From positions 22,360,501 through 22,424,500 of the forward strand of contig NC_090295.1 in assembly GCF_037392515.1 (NCBI RefSeq): a DNA stretch of 64,000 nucleotides, read 5' to 3'. Position numbers and translations under genes: made by a program. This DNA comes from Haliotis asinina. Lineage: Eukaryota; Mollusca; Gastropoda; Lepetellida; Haliotidae. Below the pieces are notes generated by a model. It saw only the letters and a program-made list of their open reading frames with translations, was not told the DNA's origin and did not search any database. Within the stretch, counting starts at the first letter, position 1. The number at the start of each line of letters is the position of its first letter. Positions 1-11,500 of this stretch are shown piece by piece.

Positions 1-1990
1 CATCAAAAATGCCAGTTCAACCTATAAAGTTGAAAAAAAAACGCGATGAAAAAAAGCCCGCGAAATCGGAGTTCAAACGATTCACTAAATTTCCCCCAGC
101 TCTAGGGGAAAAGGTGATTTCAACAGCTGTGCTGAGCTGCGCCCATAACGCATGCGCATTGAATAGGTTCCCTGTCAGTTTAAACCGTTCCATTACATTA
201 AGTATCATGTTACTTAAGACAGTAAAAATACATTAGTTAACTCAGACGAAAACCGAATTAACAGTGTCGGTAGATCAGAAGTCCAGTTACTGGGATATCT
301 CGTTCCGCATCGCGAGAATTGTCAGTCAAAATGGCTTCCGATAACCCGAACACCTGTAAGGTTGGTTCTACATTTTCAACATGAATATGCCATACCCTCT
401 AAGAAGGATTCTAGACATTGACGCTTTGACATCCTCAAAAATATAAGTGCCACAACATGCAATGTATACGTAATTACTTCACTAAACGATACAAATAAAT
501 CCAATGACTCTAACGACACGCTTTTTTCCTCATTACAAAATATATACAAAGAGATCTTAATCATCTGGGACGTGATTGGTCGTCGTGCGCAACAAAGGGA
601 TCCTCCTGTACTGAACCCGGCCCACTTGGAAGCTGCTTTATTCGAAGAATGGCGCAGGTTTCCCCTTCAGAGGATAAGGAGGCTGACAGGGGGTGTGGGG
701 AGGAGAGTTCCGGCAGTCATACAGTCTCATGGAGGTTACACTCTGTATTGACCTTTACTTGTGGAAGACACGCAAAATGACTCTTTGAATGTTCGCATTC
801 ACCAATAGATTCAACATTCCATGGCCATACTAAGTCTTGTGCAAACATGGTTTTATATGAAAATCAAGTTGTTGTTTTTCAATCGGCACGAGATACAAGG
901 GGCATTTATTTACGTTCTTTGTGTATAGCGTGGGTGAATGTTTGAGCAATTTACAGAAACAAACATTATTGTAAGACTTTTTCCAGAAGTGAGTTGGTTT
1001 CATCAGCTGTCAGCTGTCGACTGACGATAGATTATGTCCGTGGATTTTAAGAGGTACGTGTATTTTGTATTTCACTGTGAAATGCATTCATATTTATATA
1101 CTATTTGTTTTCATTATCCATATCACATAAACAGGTGTGCTGTATTTTGATATGATGTGTTGAATAAAGGAATTGTTCAATACATGTGTTCGATAATCTT
1201 TTTTTCTAATCTCATTTACACACCTATGTCTCGAATACACCGATAAGTCGTACTTATTGTTTGGTCCCCAGTGATTCGACGCATCGGGATTTGACTATTC
1301 CAAAAAAAAAAAACAAAAAAACCTGTATATTTCGCAAAATCTATTTTTTTAGCTATTTATGTCCCTTCAGCACTTCAGTACTTCAGTGTTTCCTTGTACA
1401 GCCAAAAAAGGTTTTGAACTTTTTAATCCTATATGCCGGTTTTCAGAGAAAATGTATAACAATGCGTGAGAAAAACACATAAGGGTTTTGCGGTGCATAA
1501 GTACACCCGTGCTGTCCCGTAAACCGAAGAGCCTTGGGAATCGAAAGTGTGACGCGAAATATTTCACGTTCGGTGATATGGTTGACCTGCCACAAGGCAT
1601 CCAAAGTGACAAAAAAAAATTTCTGTTCAACACAGACATGGACTGTGCTGTTGACCAAGAATGAAAATAGAAATGGTGGAAGCTGACAGCAAAGCGACAC
1701 GACAATGTTGACTTTGTCTAATTGAAATAGAACTATTTTTCCCCAACCCACCGTCAGGACACACAGGCACCACAAATTCAAATACAAGCCAACTGATAAC
1801 ATTTACGATAAGAACACATATTGGGAAAGATAGCAGGATTTATACTTATGCAGGAAATCATCGCAATGTTTACCACGTTATCATATCTGACGGTCAACAG
1901 TTTATGAAGAAGGCTGTTCATTGATGTCCAACAGAGCGAAACGCCGTGATGTGCTTGACGGTGACACTTCAGATCGAGCAGTTGAGCATT
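1..1990. other. 5' flank of GALNT copy 1, no separate gene
   Basis: No coding region is supported here. The small ORFs on both strands are AT-rich, lack recognisable domains, and mostly recur as paralogous DNA in the second duplication unit. The last ~220 bases (about 1767-1990) are nearly identical to 10018-10240 and are probably the 5' UTR and proximal promoter of the GALNT gene. The start of the window (1-159) has no counterpart in unit B. Confidence 0.6.
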
Positions 1991-2015
1991 CATGACTATT
2001 GTAGGGTTATACACT

Positions 2016-3728
2016 ATGGCCTCACCTCGCAGATGGCTACGGAAACGACGAATTGTCCTTATTGGTTTATTATTAAGTGTCATAGTCGCTCTGAAGTACA
2101 GTATACGGATGAATCACAATGAACTGTCTCGAGAATTGCCAGATGCCTTGTTACGTCTTCACCATCCACACGATCCTAATGTGAAACTCGTGTCTGCTCT
2201 AATGAATTTGACTGATCCAGGAGTCGGTGGGGCAGGTTTGTTTTTAGATGTGAGGAAACTACCAAAAGAAGAAGCCGAGAAGTTCCAGAGGAGTTTGGAG
2301 CAGTGGGAGTACTCCACTTATACCAGTAGTTTGGTACCACTCCAGAGATCTCTGCCTGATATCCGTCTTAAAGGATGTCACTCGCTGTACACAGACCTCA
2401 ACCTCCCTGAAACCAGTGTGGTCATTATCTTCCACAACGAGCACTGGTCAGTCCTGCTTCGGACTATCCACAGCATCATGAACAACACTTCGCCTCATCT
2501 CATCAAGGAGATCATCTTAGTGGACGATGCATCTACAGACGAGGTTCTGAAGGGACCGTTAGAGGAGTATGTCTCCCGATTCAGCAAGGTGCAGCTACTA
2601 CGAGCTGAGTCCAGACAGGGCTTGATAAGAGCACGGATGATTGGTTTTGAACAGTCCACCGCTCCTGTAGTAGTGTTCATGGACGCACATTGTGAATGTT
2701 TCCCTGGCTGGCTGGAACCATTGGTGACAAGGATTGCCGAAAACCAGAGCATAATAACTACCCCTAACCTTCACGGAATAAATTCTAAAAGCTTCAAAAT
2801 TGAAGACTGGGGGAACGGAAAGAATCTTGAAATACCTGTTCTCACCTTCCCCAATCTTTTCTTCGCCTGGACCAAAATGTCAGAAGTGGAGTGGAAGAAG
2901 AGACAACGGGAGACTGACCCAGTTCGGTCTCCAGCTATGGTTGGATGTGTCATTGCCGTCAACAGGAATTGGTTCAAGAAGCTTGGTATGTTTGATCCTG
3001 GTTTGGAAATCTGGGGTGGAGAGAATACCGAGTTATCTGTCAAGACATGGCTCTGTGGAGGTGGACTGGAGATTATTCCCTGTTCAAATGTGGCGCACAT
3101 GTACCATCCTCATCGACCATCGAAGGAAAGTGACATCAGGTACAAAAGAAATATAGCTCGAGTGTCCAATGTATGGTTGGACAAATACAAACATTTTACA
3201 GACAATTACGACGGTAGCATTGTGGATTATGGTGACATTTCGAAAAGGATAGCTCTCAGAGATTCACTGCAGTGTCATCAGTTTGAGTTTTATTTGACGC
3301 ATGTTTATCCCGATCAGTTCATCCCAGGAAACGGTATTTACACAGGGCCGATACGAAATGTTGAGGTTTGTAACCATTGCCTCGACCCGGGAGGCAAAAG
3401 GAATGGGGATTCCGTGAATGTTTTGTTGTATACTTGTCATGGTGAAGGAAATCAGCGTTGGGATTTCACAGAGCATCATGAGGTTAGAAGAGGAGGACTA
3501 TGTTTAGATTCAGGATATGGATCTAACGTTATGATGGAAAACTGCCACGGTCAGAGAGGAAACCAGGAATGGGAGGTGGTCAGTCTCAATGGTCACGTGT
3601 TTCTCCGGTCAAACGGATATTGTGTTGGCGTTACTAAAAATAAATCTGCTCTTGTCTTGGAGCTGTGCCACAATTCTGCACTACTACAATGGACTTGGAA
3701 GGAACACAGGAAACCTTTGATTTCATGA
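2016..3728 (+). CDS. Polypeptide N-acetylgalactosaminyltransferase, intronless copy 1
   Basis: Predicted 570-residue type II Golgi enzyme that transfers GalNAc from UDP-GalNAc to Ser/Thr of proteins, the first step of mucin-type O-glycosylation (family GT27). A basic N-terminus is followed by a single hydrophobic anchor (about residues 13-26), a stem, and a GT-A catalytic domain. The nucleotide-binding stretch has FHNEHWSVLLRT and LVDDASTD. The metal-binding DxH motif is D223-A-H225, the acceptor loop has WGGEN from W333, and a third metal histidine is likely H361 in VAHMYH. A ricin-type lectin domain from about C455 has three repeats (GNQRW, GNQEW, LQWTW). I chose the ATG at 2016 (A at -3, G at +4) over the in-frame ATG at 1992, whose context is weak. 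The same internal methionine is conserved in the copy at 41368-43086. There are no introns, unlike typical animal GALNT genes. Confidence 0.93.
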   Translation: MASPRRWLRKRRIVLIGLLLSVIVALKYSIRMNHNELSRELPDALLRLHHPHDPNVKLVSALMNLTDPGVGGAGLFLDVRKLPKEEAEKFQRSLEQWEYSTYTSSLVPLQRSLPDIRLKGCHSLYTDLNLPETSVVIIFHNEHWSVLLRTIHSIMNNTSPHLIKEIILVDDASTDEVLKGPLEEYVSRFSKVQLLRAESRQGLIRARMIGFEQSTAPVVVFMDAHCECFPGWLEPLVTRIAENQSIITTPNLHGINSKSFKIEDWGNGKNLEIPVLTFPNLFFAWTKMSEVEWKKRQRETDPVRSPAMVGCVIAVNRNWFKKLGMFDPGLEIWGGENTELSVKTWLCGGGLEIIPCSNVAHMYHPHRPSKESDIRYKRNIARVSNVWLDKYKHFTDNYDGSIVDYGDISKRIALRDSLQCHQFEFYLTHVYPDQFIPGNGIYTGPIRNVEVCNHCLDPGGKRNGDSVNVLLYTCHGEGNQRWDFTEHHEVRRGGLCLDSGYGSNVMMENCHGQRGNQEWEVVSLNGHVFLRSNGYCVGVTKNKSALVLELCHNSALLQWTWKEHRKPLIS

Positions 3729-4918
3729 TCGTATATTCTTGTTACATATGACAATGATTTATTGTCAGTCCCAAAGACAGGTAAAGTGAGTAGAGGGAGT
3801 CATTTTATAAGAGGGTAAGATTCTTCATGTAATGCCAATCAAACAAATCGGGAGTCATTTTAACAAGCGACTGCAGTTTCAGATTGCTCCATTTTATGCA
3901 CTTTAACATATACGTTTGATTTTCGCAGACTTCTACTTACCTGAAACACAAAAAATGTGATAAATGTACTGTAGATTTTGCGGGTTTTTTTGGGGTGGTG
4001 TGGGTGGTGTGGGCGGTGTGGTGTTAACATGGTAGAAAGTCACGCAAAATGGGGATCGTACACAGCAAACCAATTAGTTTGACGTTGACAGATATTATGT
4101 AGAAAAGTAAAACATAAAAACAGCTGCATTGATACTCACTACTTTTTGATATCCCCCGTACCAGCGCATTATACCAATGTGTTGAGATGATAATTATAAT
4201 GATAATGATAATGACAACGACGACGACGAATGAGGAAAGTAATCAACCTTATTTCCTTTCAAGTCCATAAATAGACATGGGTGGTCAATCAAACCATGAA
4301 AAATGGAAATATTAAGCTACTGAACTAATGTTATCTCTGAAGGGACTCGGTATAGGTGCAGAATGTTAGAGGATGCTTTGTTTCTTCTGTCATGACATAG
4401 GCACCATCATCTCCATCGCCGGAGAGGCTAAAATTGTGACGCTTCTCGGTTCAATGAGCTTACTTCCGATGCAATATTATGTACGATGCGATGCAAATCG
4501 TGACGCTTCTTGGTTCAATGAGCGTACTTCCAGTGCAATATTATGGCTGAATGAACACTGCGCACCTCACTCGGAGGCTCTGACAAATTACAAAGAAAAC
4601 ACCATTAACGTGAACGCTCTTTAATTTTGGCAACATTTAATCACTGTAAACAATGGAAGTTCAATGTAAATATCTCGAAAACTAATTATATAAAGTTGTA
4701 ATATTTGGAGCGAGCCCAGCACGTAACTCCAAACTTTCTTTTGCCCTTTGAGCACCAAATAATTCCAATGTGATGGGTACACATACTTTGGAATCCATCT
4801 TCATAGAAATGGAGGGATAATAACTGCTATTACAAGACTCGCTCTTCACTCTTGAAAAAAAGTCCGAAATTTAAATTTGCAGATGGATACACCGGGAAGC
4901 ATTTGAAAGCATCTGACA
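3729..4918. other. 3' flank of GALNT copy 1
   Basis: Non-coding flank, partly shared with 11969-12370. It holds a G/T-rich tract near 3980-4025 and a simple GATAAT/GACGAC run near 4190-4230. The short ORF at 4373-4624 is explained by a local tandem duplication rather than by a gene. Confidence 0.6.
4436..4549. repeat. Local tandem duplication, 64-bp offset
   Basis: The sequence starting GTGACGCTTCT at 4436 recurs at 4500 with a few substitutions. This gives two adjacent copies, the second cut off near 4549. No function is apparent. Confidence 0.7.
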
Positions 4919-5567
4919 TATCGATTCAGTCTAAGTAAACTTAGTCTCGGTGTATTTCGTTACACTCAACCACTGAGTCTAACAAAAGGTCGTAGGAGGT
5001 CGCGTCAGGTAACCTTAGAGCGACCAATGACAGTCCAATCAAACGCGAGTCGGTTAAATAGATTTAACCAATCAGACAACGGCTACTATTTAGGGATCGG
5101 AGGGACTTTCAAAATATTCAGGTCACTGACACAGATCTCTCCAGAAACAAAAATCTGTATATAACACAGTTATTTGACCTGCAGTATATACGCTTTGGGG
5201 TTTCTGTTGACATGGTTACCATTAGCTAATATTTTCGCAAGGTAACATCCTTGAATATTGCCAAAAACACTATTTTCAGCGACTGTTTACTCACCGTTGT
5301 CATGGTTGTACACACACCATGTGCATCACCCAGAAGTGAGAGTACACTAAATAGCATTCAGAATCGTTCGGGTACGAACCTTTTCCAGATAGAAAGCTCA
5401 GAATGCATGTGCGAATGTGCACTTTTGCGATTTGGTAAGCTGTGTTCTGATTGGTCAATCTCAAAGGTTACCCGACGCGACCTCCCATAAGGTTTTGTAA
5501 GACTCAGTAGTGGAGTGTAACGAAAGATACTGAGGATAAATCTACTTAGACTGCAAATCGATTTTAC
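4919..5567. mobile_element. MITE with ~130-bp terminal inverted repeats
   Basis: The left arm (from about 4930, starting CAGTCTAAGTA) matches the reverse complement of the right arm (ending CTACTTAGACTG near 5553) over roughly 130 bases, including GAGGTCGCGTC and TTTCGTTACACTC. The sequence ATCGATT occurs just outside both ends and may be a target duplication or the outer part of the repeats. The related unit at 12350-12400 lacks the element, so an empty site is available. There is no transposase, so it is non-autonomous. The superfamily is not identified. Confidence 0.8.
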
Positions 5568-5945
5568 CTATTCTCACCTATGGATGTGAAGTTTGACGTT
5601 ACGAAAGCCTACAAATTGTAGAAACGATACGCCGTAAATTTTTGAAATATGCTACTGGATTCCATTCGTCTATACCAAGCTTCATATTATATGGAGAATT
5701 AGGCAGATTACCTACTGAAATATATATATTTTTGTGGCCGCCATATGGCTGGAATATTGCTGAGTGCGGCGTAAAACTAAACTCACTCACTCACTCACTA
5801 TATATCTTTCTAAGAATGACTGGACACTGGCATCAGCTTGAAGCTATTAGCACTCCACTAAAATGAAATCATTGTTCACATCCAACAAACTGTCTGCTCT
5901 TGAGAAATTATCCAAGTTTATATCTACATGCATCTGCTAATCACT
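5558..5945 (+). mobile_element. LINE ORF2 C-terminal remnant, interrupted by SINE sequence
   Basis: Translation of 5569-5735 gives fragments such as LTYGCEV, ESLQIVE, RRKFLKYATG and YGELGRLP. These resemble the C-terminal region of non-LTR retrotransposon polyproteins (YGxEVWG, K.H..F.K..LG and VYGELGR motifs in many animal LINEs). A stop follows YGCEV, so it is decayed. A SINE 3' end (5734-5800) splits it, and LINE-like text resumes after it (RMTGHWHQL). The family is not assigned. Confidence 0.55.
5734..5800 (+). mobile_element. SINE type 2, 3' end only
   Basis: The 3' end of the second SINE family: GCCGCCATATGGCTGGAA, then TTGCTGAGTGCGGCGTAAAA and a CTCACTCACTCACT tail. The 5' two thirds are missing, the usual 5' truncation of LINE-mobilised elements. 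Confidence 0.85.
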
Positions 5946-6109
5946 TGTATAAAATCTTCACTTGTGTAAACAGTATACCCATTGTCTGTATTTCTCGTCC
6001 TGTCATCACATGCTTCTTATTAATTTATTTTACATAAATGCACACTGGCTGCTTGTACAAATTAGTAAATACACTCATTGATATAACCTTGTTTGTATCC
6101 GTAGCCCCT

Positions 6110-6262
6110 TAATTAGCTCTCGAGGGAAAAGCCAAAAATACATTTTAGCAAAGGGGTTCAAATCTCTGTTTGGACAATAATGTTAAAAAATATAAATCTA
6201 GACTTTTGCAGTCTTATAATCGTTTTTAGATGCTATAATTTACATATATTTCAAATTTGAAC
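6110..6262. mobile_element. MITE arm related to the palindromic element at 61855-62160
   Basis: About 150 bases (GGGGTTCAAATCTCTGTTTG, GGACAATAAT, CATATATTTCAAATTTGAAC) match one arm of the palindromic element in the guanylate cyclase intron. No second arm is seen nearby, so this is a solo or degraded copy. Confidence 0.6.
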
Positions 6263-7454
6263 GAAATCGGCGAAGAAATGTTTTTACTAGGAAATTCGAC
6301 CGCCATACTCATAAAATAAATACACAAGGGGTGACACTCGCGATCCTAGAAGTGTGATCGAAAATCGCACAGCTCGACTATATTAACGTGCGGTTCAATC
6401 AAACCGTGCGTTTTTCACCCATAAAATGTGTTGAACTTGTAGGTCAGTCTTTCGCATCCCTGTCCATAGTATTCAATTTGTCTACCTGCTTCTCATATTT
6501 GAACGCTGACCCTCGCAATTGCACCACCCTCATTCTTTGAACAAACGTCTGGCCTCTCCTCGGTAAACATCGACAGTGTCCGTAATCTCTAAATTACTTG
6601 AAAACACAAGACGTCTCTCATTGGTCAATTTCCACGTGAACACAACAAACAAACATGGTAGACAGGAAAGAATTTCTAAAACCATGTTCAAGTTTTCCGA
6701 ACGCAACAACATATTAACTGTCAAAACAATATCCCGCAATGTTTACAAACACAAAAAGCAGCACTGTCACTCTTTAGTCGCATGCCGAGATGATCCACAG
6801 TCGTCGGCCATAAACATCTCTGAAAAGTTACAAGTCGTCGGTCGGTTACAAAAAGATCTATTCTTCGATTCTGTAGGGTTATGAGTCGACAGTCAGTCAG
6901 GAATTTGAACTATCACTTCAGATTTTCTCCATATCCGATCCACACACATCAAGAAATTGTCGAGGTAAAACACAACAGTTTCTGACGACTTATTGTTTAC
7001 CCTTGGTAAGGCTTTATGAGTGCAAAATATCCCAGAACGGCCTTCCCTATATCACAATTCACAATCTGAATGGATCCCTGGTACAATGCCATGTTGATCT
7101 GGATTCTCATGGGGCCATACAAGATATGTAGGACAAATGACCTTCTTCTTAATATTCCATTGTTTCATGTTTGCTATAATGAACCTGGGTTAGTGACAAT
7201 GACTTGTTCCAAAGTTGAACAATATATTCTGACCAGTTGATTATGTATTATAATAAATAAAGTATACATGTGACGACCACTTTTGCGTTTCTTTTTTATT
7301 TTAATATATGTCATTTTTTTCAAAGTATATAATAAAGAAGAACTTCACTTTTATAAAGTTATCCATACCTAATGGTAAACAAGAACAGATGAACGGGAAC
7401 CGGCTGTGTATGCTCTCAGAAGACCAATGGCTGCCGGGTCACGTCGGCGCAGCA
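6263..7454. other. Intergenic, no feature recognised
   Basis: AT-rich sequence between the two duplication units. Short ORFs (for example 6576-6884 and 7308-7505) have no recognisable domain or codon signature, and I treat them as chance. Confidence 0.5.
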
Positions 7455-7885
7455 GGTAACACAAGGCTAATGCTCCAGGTAACACAAGGCTTATACTCCA
7501 GGTAACACAAGGCTTATGCTCCAGGTAACACAAGGCTTATGCTCCAGGTAACACAAGGCTGATGCTCCAGGTAACACAAGGCTTATGCTCCAGGTAACAC
7601 AAGGCTTATGCTCCAGGTAACACAAGGCTAATGCTCCAGGTAACACAAGGCTTATACTCCAGGTAACACAAGGCTTATGCTCCAGGTAACACAAGGCTTA
7701 TACTCCAGGTAACACAAGGCTTATGCTCCAGGTAACACAAGGCTTATGCTCCAGGTAACACAAGGCTTATACTCCAGGTAACACAAGGCTAATGCTCCAG
7801 GTAACACAAGGCTTATACTCCAGGTAACACAAGGCTTATGCTCCAGGTAACACAAGGCTGATGCTCCAAGTAGTACAAGGCTGAT
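7455..7885. repeat. 23-bp minisatellite, about 18 units
   Basis: Tandem units of AGGTAACACAAGGCTTATGC plus TCC, with variants at one position (TTATG, CTGATG, CTAATG, TTATAC). The unit is 23 bp and the copies are very uniform, which suggests recent expansion. Short ORFs through it on both strands are products of the repeat. Confidence 0.95.
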
Positions 7886-8359
7886 GCTGCGGCTTAAGTA
7901 GCACCTGAAAGCTCATTCTCTCCACTGCTGATCCGTGACTTCAAACACCAAACCCATTATCAAAAGTTATACTCGGGACCCCCAAGCGAAAGAAGTAGGA
8001 CACCCATAAACTTCATGAATTGTAGTCAACAGTTGGCTGTATACCCAGCTGGGTTGTTCGTATGGGTCACAGTCAGTTTACTTATGACGATCTGCTGAAA
8101 ACGGATGGGGATGGACCTCACATGGGTGCCTCTTGCGACGAAGTGTTCACCATCATATTGAGCTTGACTTTGTGAACTTTTCATATGTAGGGATTCACAT
8201 GCTGCAAATCTGAAAGAACTGTTTTCCCGCGTCAGCGCGCCTCTCCAAAGTTGAGCTGTAGCTAAAATTGTAACTTTGTAGTGCGAATAGCGAATGTCCT
8301 TTTGTCTTCGATAGTTTTACATTTTGAATACATTTTTATTTGGTCGCATTACATCGGAA
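7886..8359. other. Intergenic, no feature recognised
   Basis: No coding or repeat signal beyond a degenerate end of the 23-bp array. Confidence 0.5.
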
Positions 8360-8492
8360 CGAGAGAGTGAATTTGTTTAGTTTTACGCCACCTTTTGCAA
8401 TATTACGGCAATATGACCGTTGGAATTCGTTCTCAGGCTTGAGTGTGACGAAAGAACGCTTTAACCAGAAGGCTACCCCATTGCTCCTCAGC
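8360..8492 (-). mobile_element. SINE type 1, degraded, antisense
   Basis: The complement of the tRNA-headed SINE: the tail side TTTAGTTTTACGCC and GCAATATTACGGCAATAT are followed by GACGAAAGAACGCTTTAACC and CTACCCCATTGC. The middle is shortened. Confidence 0.75.
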
Positions 8493-8509
8493 ACTAGGAC
8501 AAAGTTGAC

Positions 8510-11500
8510 GACAGGTCTCCTGTCAGTTTACACCGTTCCATAACATTAAGTATCATGTTACATAAGTAAAACTACATTAGTTAATTCGGATGAAAGCCGA
8601 ATTAACAGTGTCGGTTTTATAAGTGCCACAACATGCAATGTGTTTACTTCACTGAACGATACAAATAAATCCAATGACTCTAACGACACGCTTTTTTCCT
8701 CATTACACAATATATGCAAAGAGATCTTAATCATCTGGGACGTGATTGGTCGTCGTGCGCAACAAAGGGATCCTCCTGTACTGAACCCGGCCCACTTGGA
8801 AGCTGCTTTACTCGAAGAATGGCGCAGGTTTCCCCTTCAGAGGATAAGGAGGCTGACAGTGGGTGTGAGGGGGAGCTGGCTGTCATATAATCTCACGAAG
8901 GGTACACTCTGTATTGACCTTTACTTGTGCAAGACACGCAGAATGACTCTTTGAATGTTCGCATTCACCAATAGATTCAACATTCCATGGCCATACTAAG
9001 TCTTGTGCAAACATGGTTTTATATGAAAATCAGGTTGTTGTTTTTCAATCGGCATCAGAAAATCAACATGCATTTCAAACATTTTGTCGTTTTTTTATGT
9101 CATACGGGTCCGAAAAGCTCATGTTTTTCCGTTTTCTGTATGCGTTAAAACCTCTCATTGCAGAAATACAGGGGATATTTTATTTACGTTCTTTGTGTAT
9201 GGCGTCTGCAAATTCGTGGGTCAATGTTTGAGCAAGTCACAGAAACAAACGTTAACGTCAGGTGAGTTCGCCTTTTGGTTTCACCAAGATTCAAGATGGC
9301 ACCATGTATAGCTGTCGATTGACGATAGATTTTGTTCGTTTATTTTAAGAGGGTCCCTGTGCTGCAATTGAAATGCGTTCATATTTCTATACTCTTTGTT
9401 TTCATTATCTATATCACATAAATAGGTGTGCTATATTTTGACATGATGTGTTGAATAAAGGAATTGTTCAATATTCGATAAACGTTTTCCCTACCCTCAT
9501 AGATATAACTATGTCCCGAATACACCGATAAGTCGAATTTACTACAAGGTCCCCCAAATCATTGGGACTTTACTGTATTGCAAAAACAGTACATTTCGCA
9601 AAATCATTTTTTCCGCAGCTATTCATGTCCCTATAGCACTTCCGTACTTCAGTGCTTCCTTGCAAAAGTTTTAAACTTTTTTAATGTCATATATGACGGT
9701 TTTCAGAGACAAAGGTATAACACTGCGCATCATGTGAAAAACACATTAGGATTTTGCGGTGCATCGGTACACCCAGGCTGTCCTGTAAACCGAGGACCAG
9801 CGAAATATTTCAAGTTCGGTGACATGGTTGACCTACCACAAGGCATCCGATGTGAAAAAATAATTTTCTGTTTAGTACACACATGGACTGTGCTGCTGAA
9901 AAAGAATGAAAATAGAAATGGTGGAAGCTGACTCCAAATCGACACGACAATGTTAATTTTGTCTGATAATTGAAATAGAAATATTTTTTTCCCGACCCAC
10001 CGTTAGGACACACAAGCACCACAAATTCAAATACAAGCCAACTAATAACATTTACGATAAGAACACATATTGGGAAAGATAGCAGGATTTATACTTATGC
10101 AGGAAATCATCGCAATGTTTACCACGTTATCATATCTGACGGTCAACAGTTTATGAAGAAGGCTGTTCATTGATGTCCAACAGAGCGAAACGCCGTGATG
10201 TGCTTGACGGTGACACTTCAGATCGAGCAGTTGAGCATTCATGACTATTGTAGGATTATACACTATGGCCTCACCTCGCAGATGGCTACGGAAACGACGA
10301 ATTGTCCTTATTGGTTTATTATTAAGTGTCATAGTCGCTCTGAAGTACAGTATACGGATGAATCACAATGAACTGTCTCGGGAATTGCCAGATGCCTTGT
10401 TACGTCTACACCATCCACACGATCCCAATGTGACACTTGTGTCTGCCCTAATGAATCTGAGGGATCCAGGGGTCAGTGGGACAGGACTGATATTAAATGT
10501 CACGAAACTTCCCAAAGAAGAGGCAGAGAAGTTTCGAAGGAGTTTCGAGCAGAGGGAGTACTCCAGTTACATCAGCAGTCTCATACCTCTCCAGAGATCT
10601 CTGCCTGATATCCGTCTTAAAGGATGTCACTCGCTGTACACAGACCCCAACCTCCCTGAAACCAGTGTGGTCATTATCTTCCACAACGAGCACTGGTCAG
10701 TCCTGTTACGGACTATCCACAGCATCATGGACAATACCCCGCCTCATCTCATCAAGGAGATCATCTTAGTGGACGATGCATCTACAGACAAGGTTCTGAA
10801 GGAACCGTTGGAGGAGTATGTCTCCCGATTCAGCATGGTGCAGCTGCTGCGAGCTGAGTCCAGACAGGGCTTGATAAGAGCACGGATGATTGGTTTTGAA
10901 CAGTCCACCGCTCCTGTAGTAGTGTTCATGGACGCACATTGTGAATGTTTTCCTGGCTGGCTGGAACCATTGGTGACAAGGATTGCCGAAAACCAGAGCA
11001 TAATAACTACCCCTAACCTTCACTCCGTACATTCTGAAAGCTTCCAAATCATTGAATGGGGGCAGAGTAAGAGTCTGGGAATACCTGTTCTCACCTTCCC
11101 CAATCTTTTCTTCACCTGGTCCGTCATGTCAGAAGTGGAGTGGAAGAAGAGACAACGGGAGACTGACCCAGTTCGGTCTCCAGCTATGGTTGGATGTGTC
11201 ATTGCCGTCAACAGGAATTGGTTCAAGAAGCTTGGTATGTTTGATCCTGGTTTGGAAATCTGGGGCGGAGAGAATACCGAGTTATCTGTCAAGACATGGC
11301 TCTGTGGAGGTGGACTGGAGATTATTCCCTGTTCAAATGTGGCGCACATGTACCATCCTCATCGACCATCGAAGGAAAGTGACATCAGGTACAAAAGAAA
11401 CATAGCTCGAGTGTCCAATGTATGGTTGGACAAATACAAACATTTTACAGACAATTACGACGGTAGCATTGTGGATTATGGCGACATTTCGGATAGGATA

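Larger units (their letters stand above)
160..6100. repeat. Segmental duplication, unit A (carries GALNT copy 1)
   Basis: This stretch aligns in the same order and orientation with about 8510-12450. Shared landmarks are the flank near 165-260 versus 8515-8610, the block near 487-780 versus 8650-8950, the region 1020-1990 versus 9300-10240, the GALNT gene, its 3' flank near 3729-3960, and the segments near 4846-4915 and 6070-6098. Unit A is longer because it carries a MITE at 4919-5567 and LINE and SINE material at 5568-6060 that unit B lacks. Unit B keeps about 140 bp near 9056-9200 that unit A lacks. Limits are set by eye and could move by tens of bases. Confidence 0.85.

Noticed and set aside
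1443-2083. Antisense ORFs over the GALNT 5' flank (also 9730-10332)
   Set aside because: Present in both duplication units only because the DNA is duplicated; no domain, and frames are not maintained in the diverged part.
2771-3100. Antisense 109-codon ORFs inside the GALNT genes (also 11020-11349 and 42002-42307)
   Set aside because: Shadow frames opposite conserved GALNT coding sequence, repeated because the genes are paralogous.
7455-7885. CRISPR-like array
   Set aside because: Pure tandem 23-bp units without unique spacers, in a eukaryotic context.
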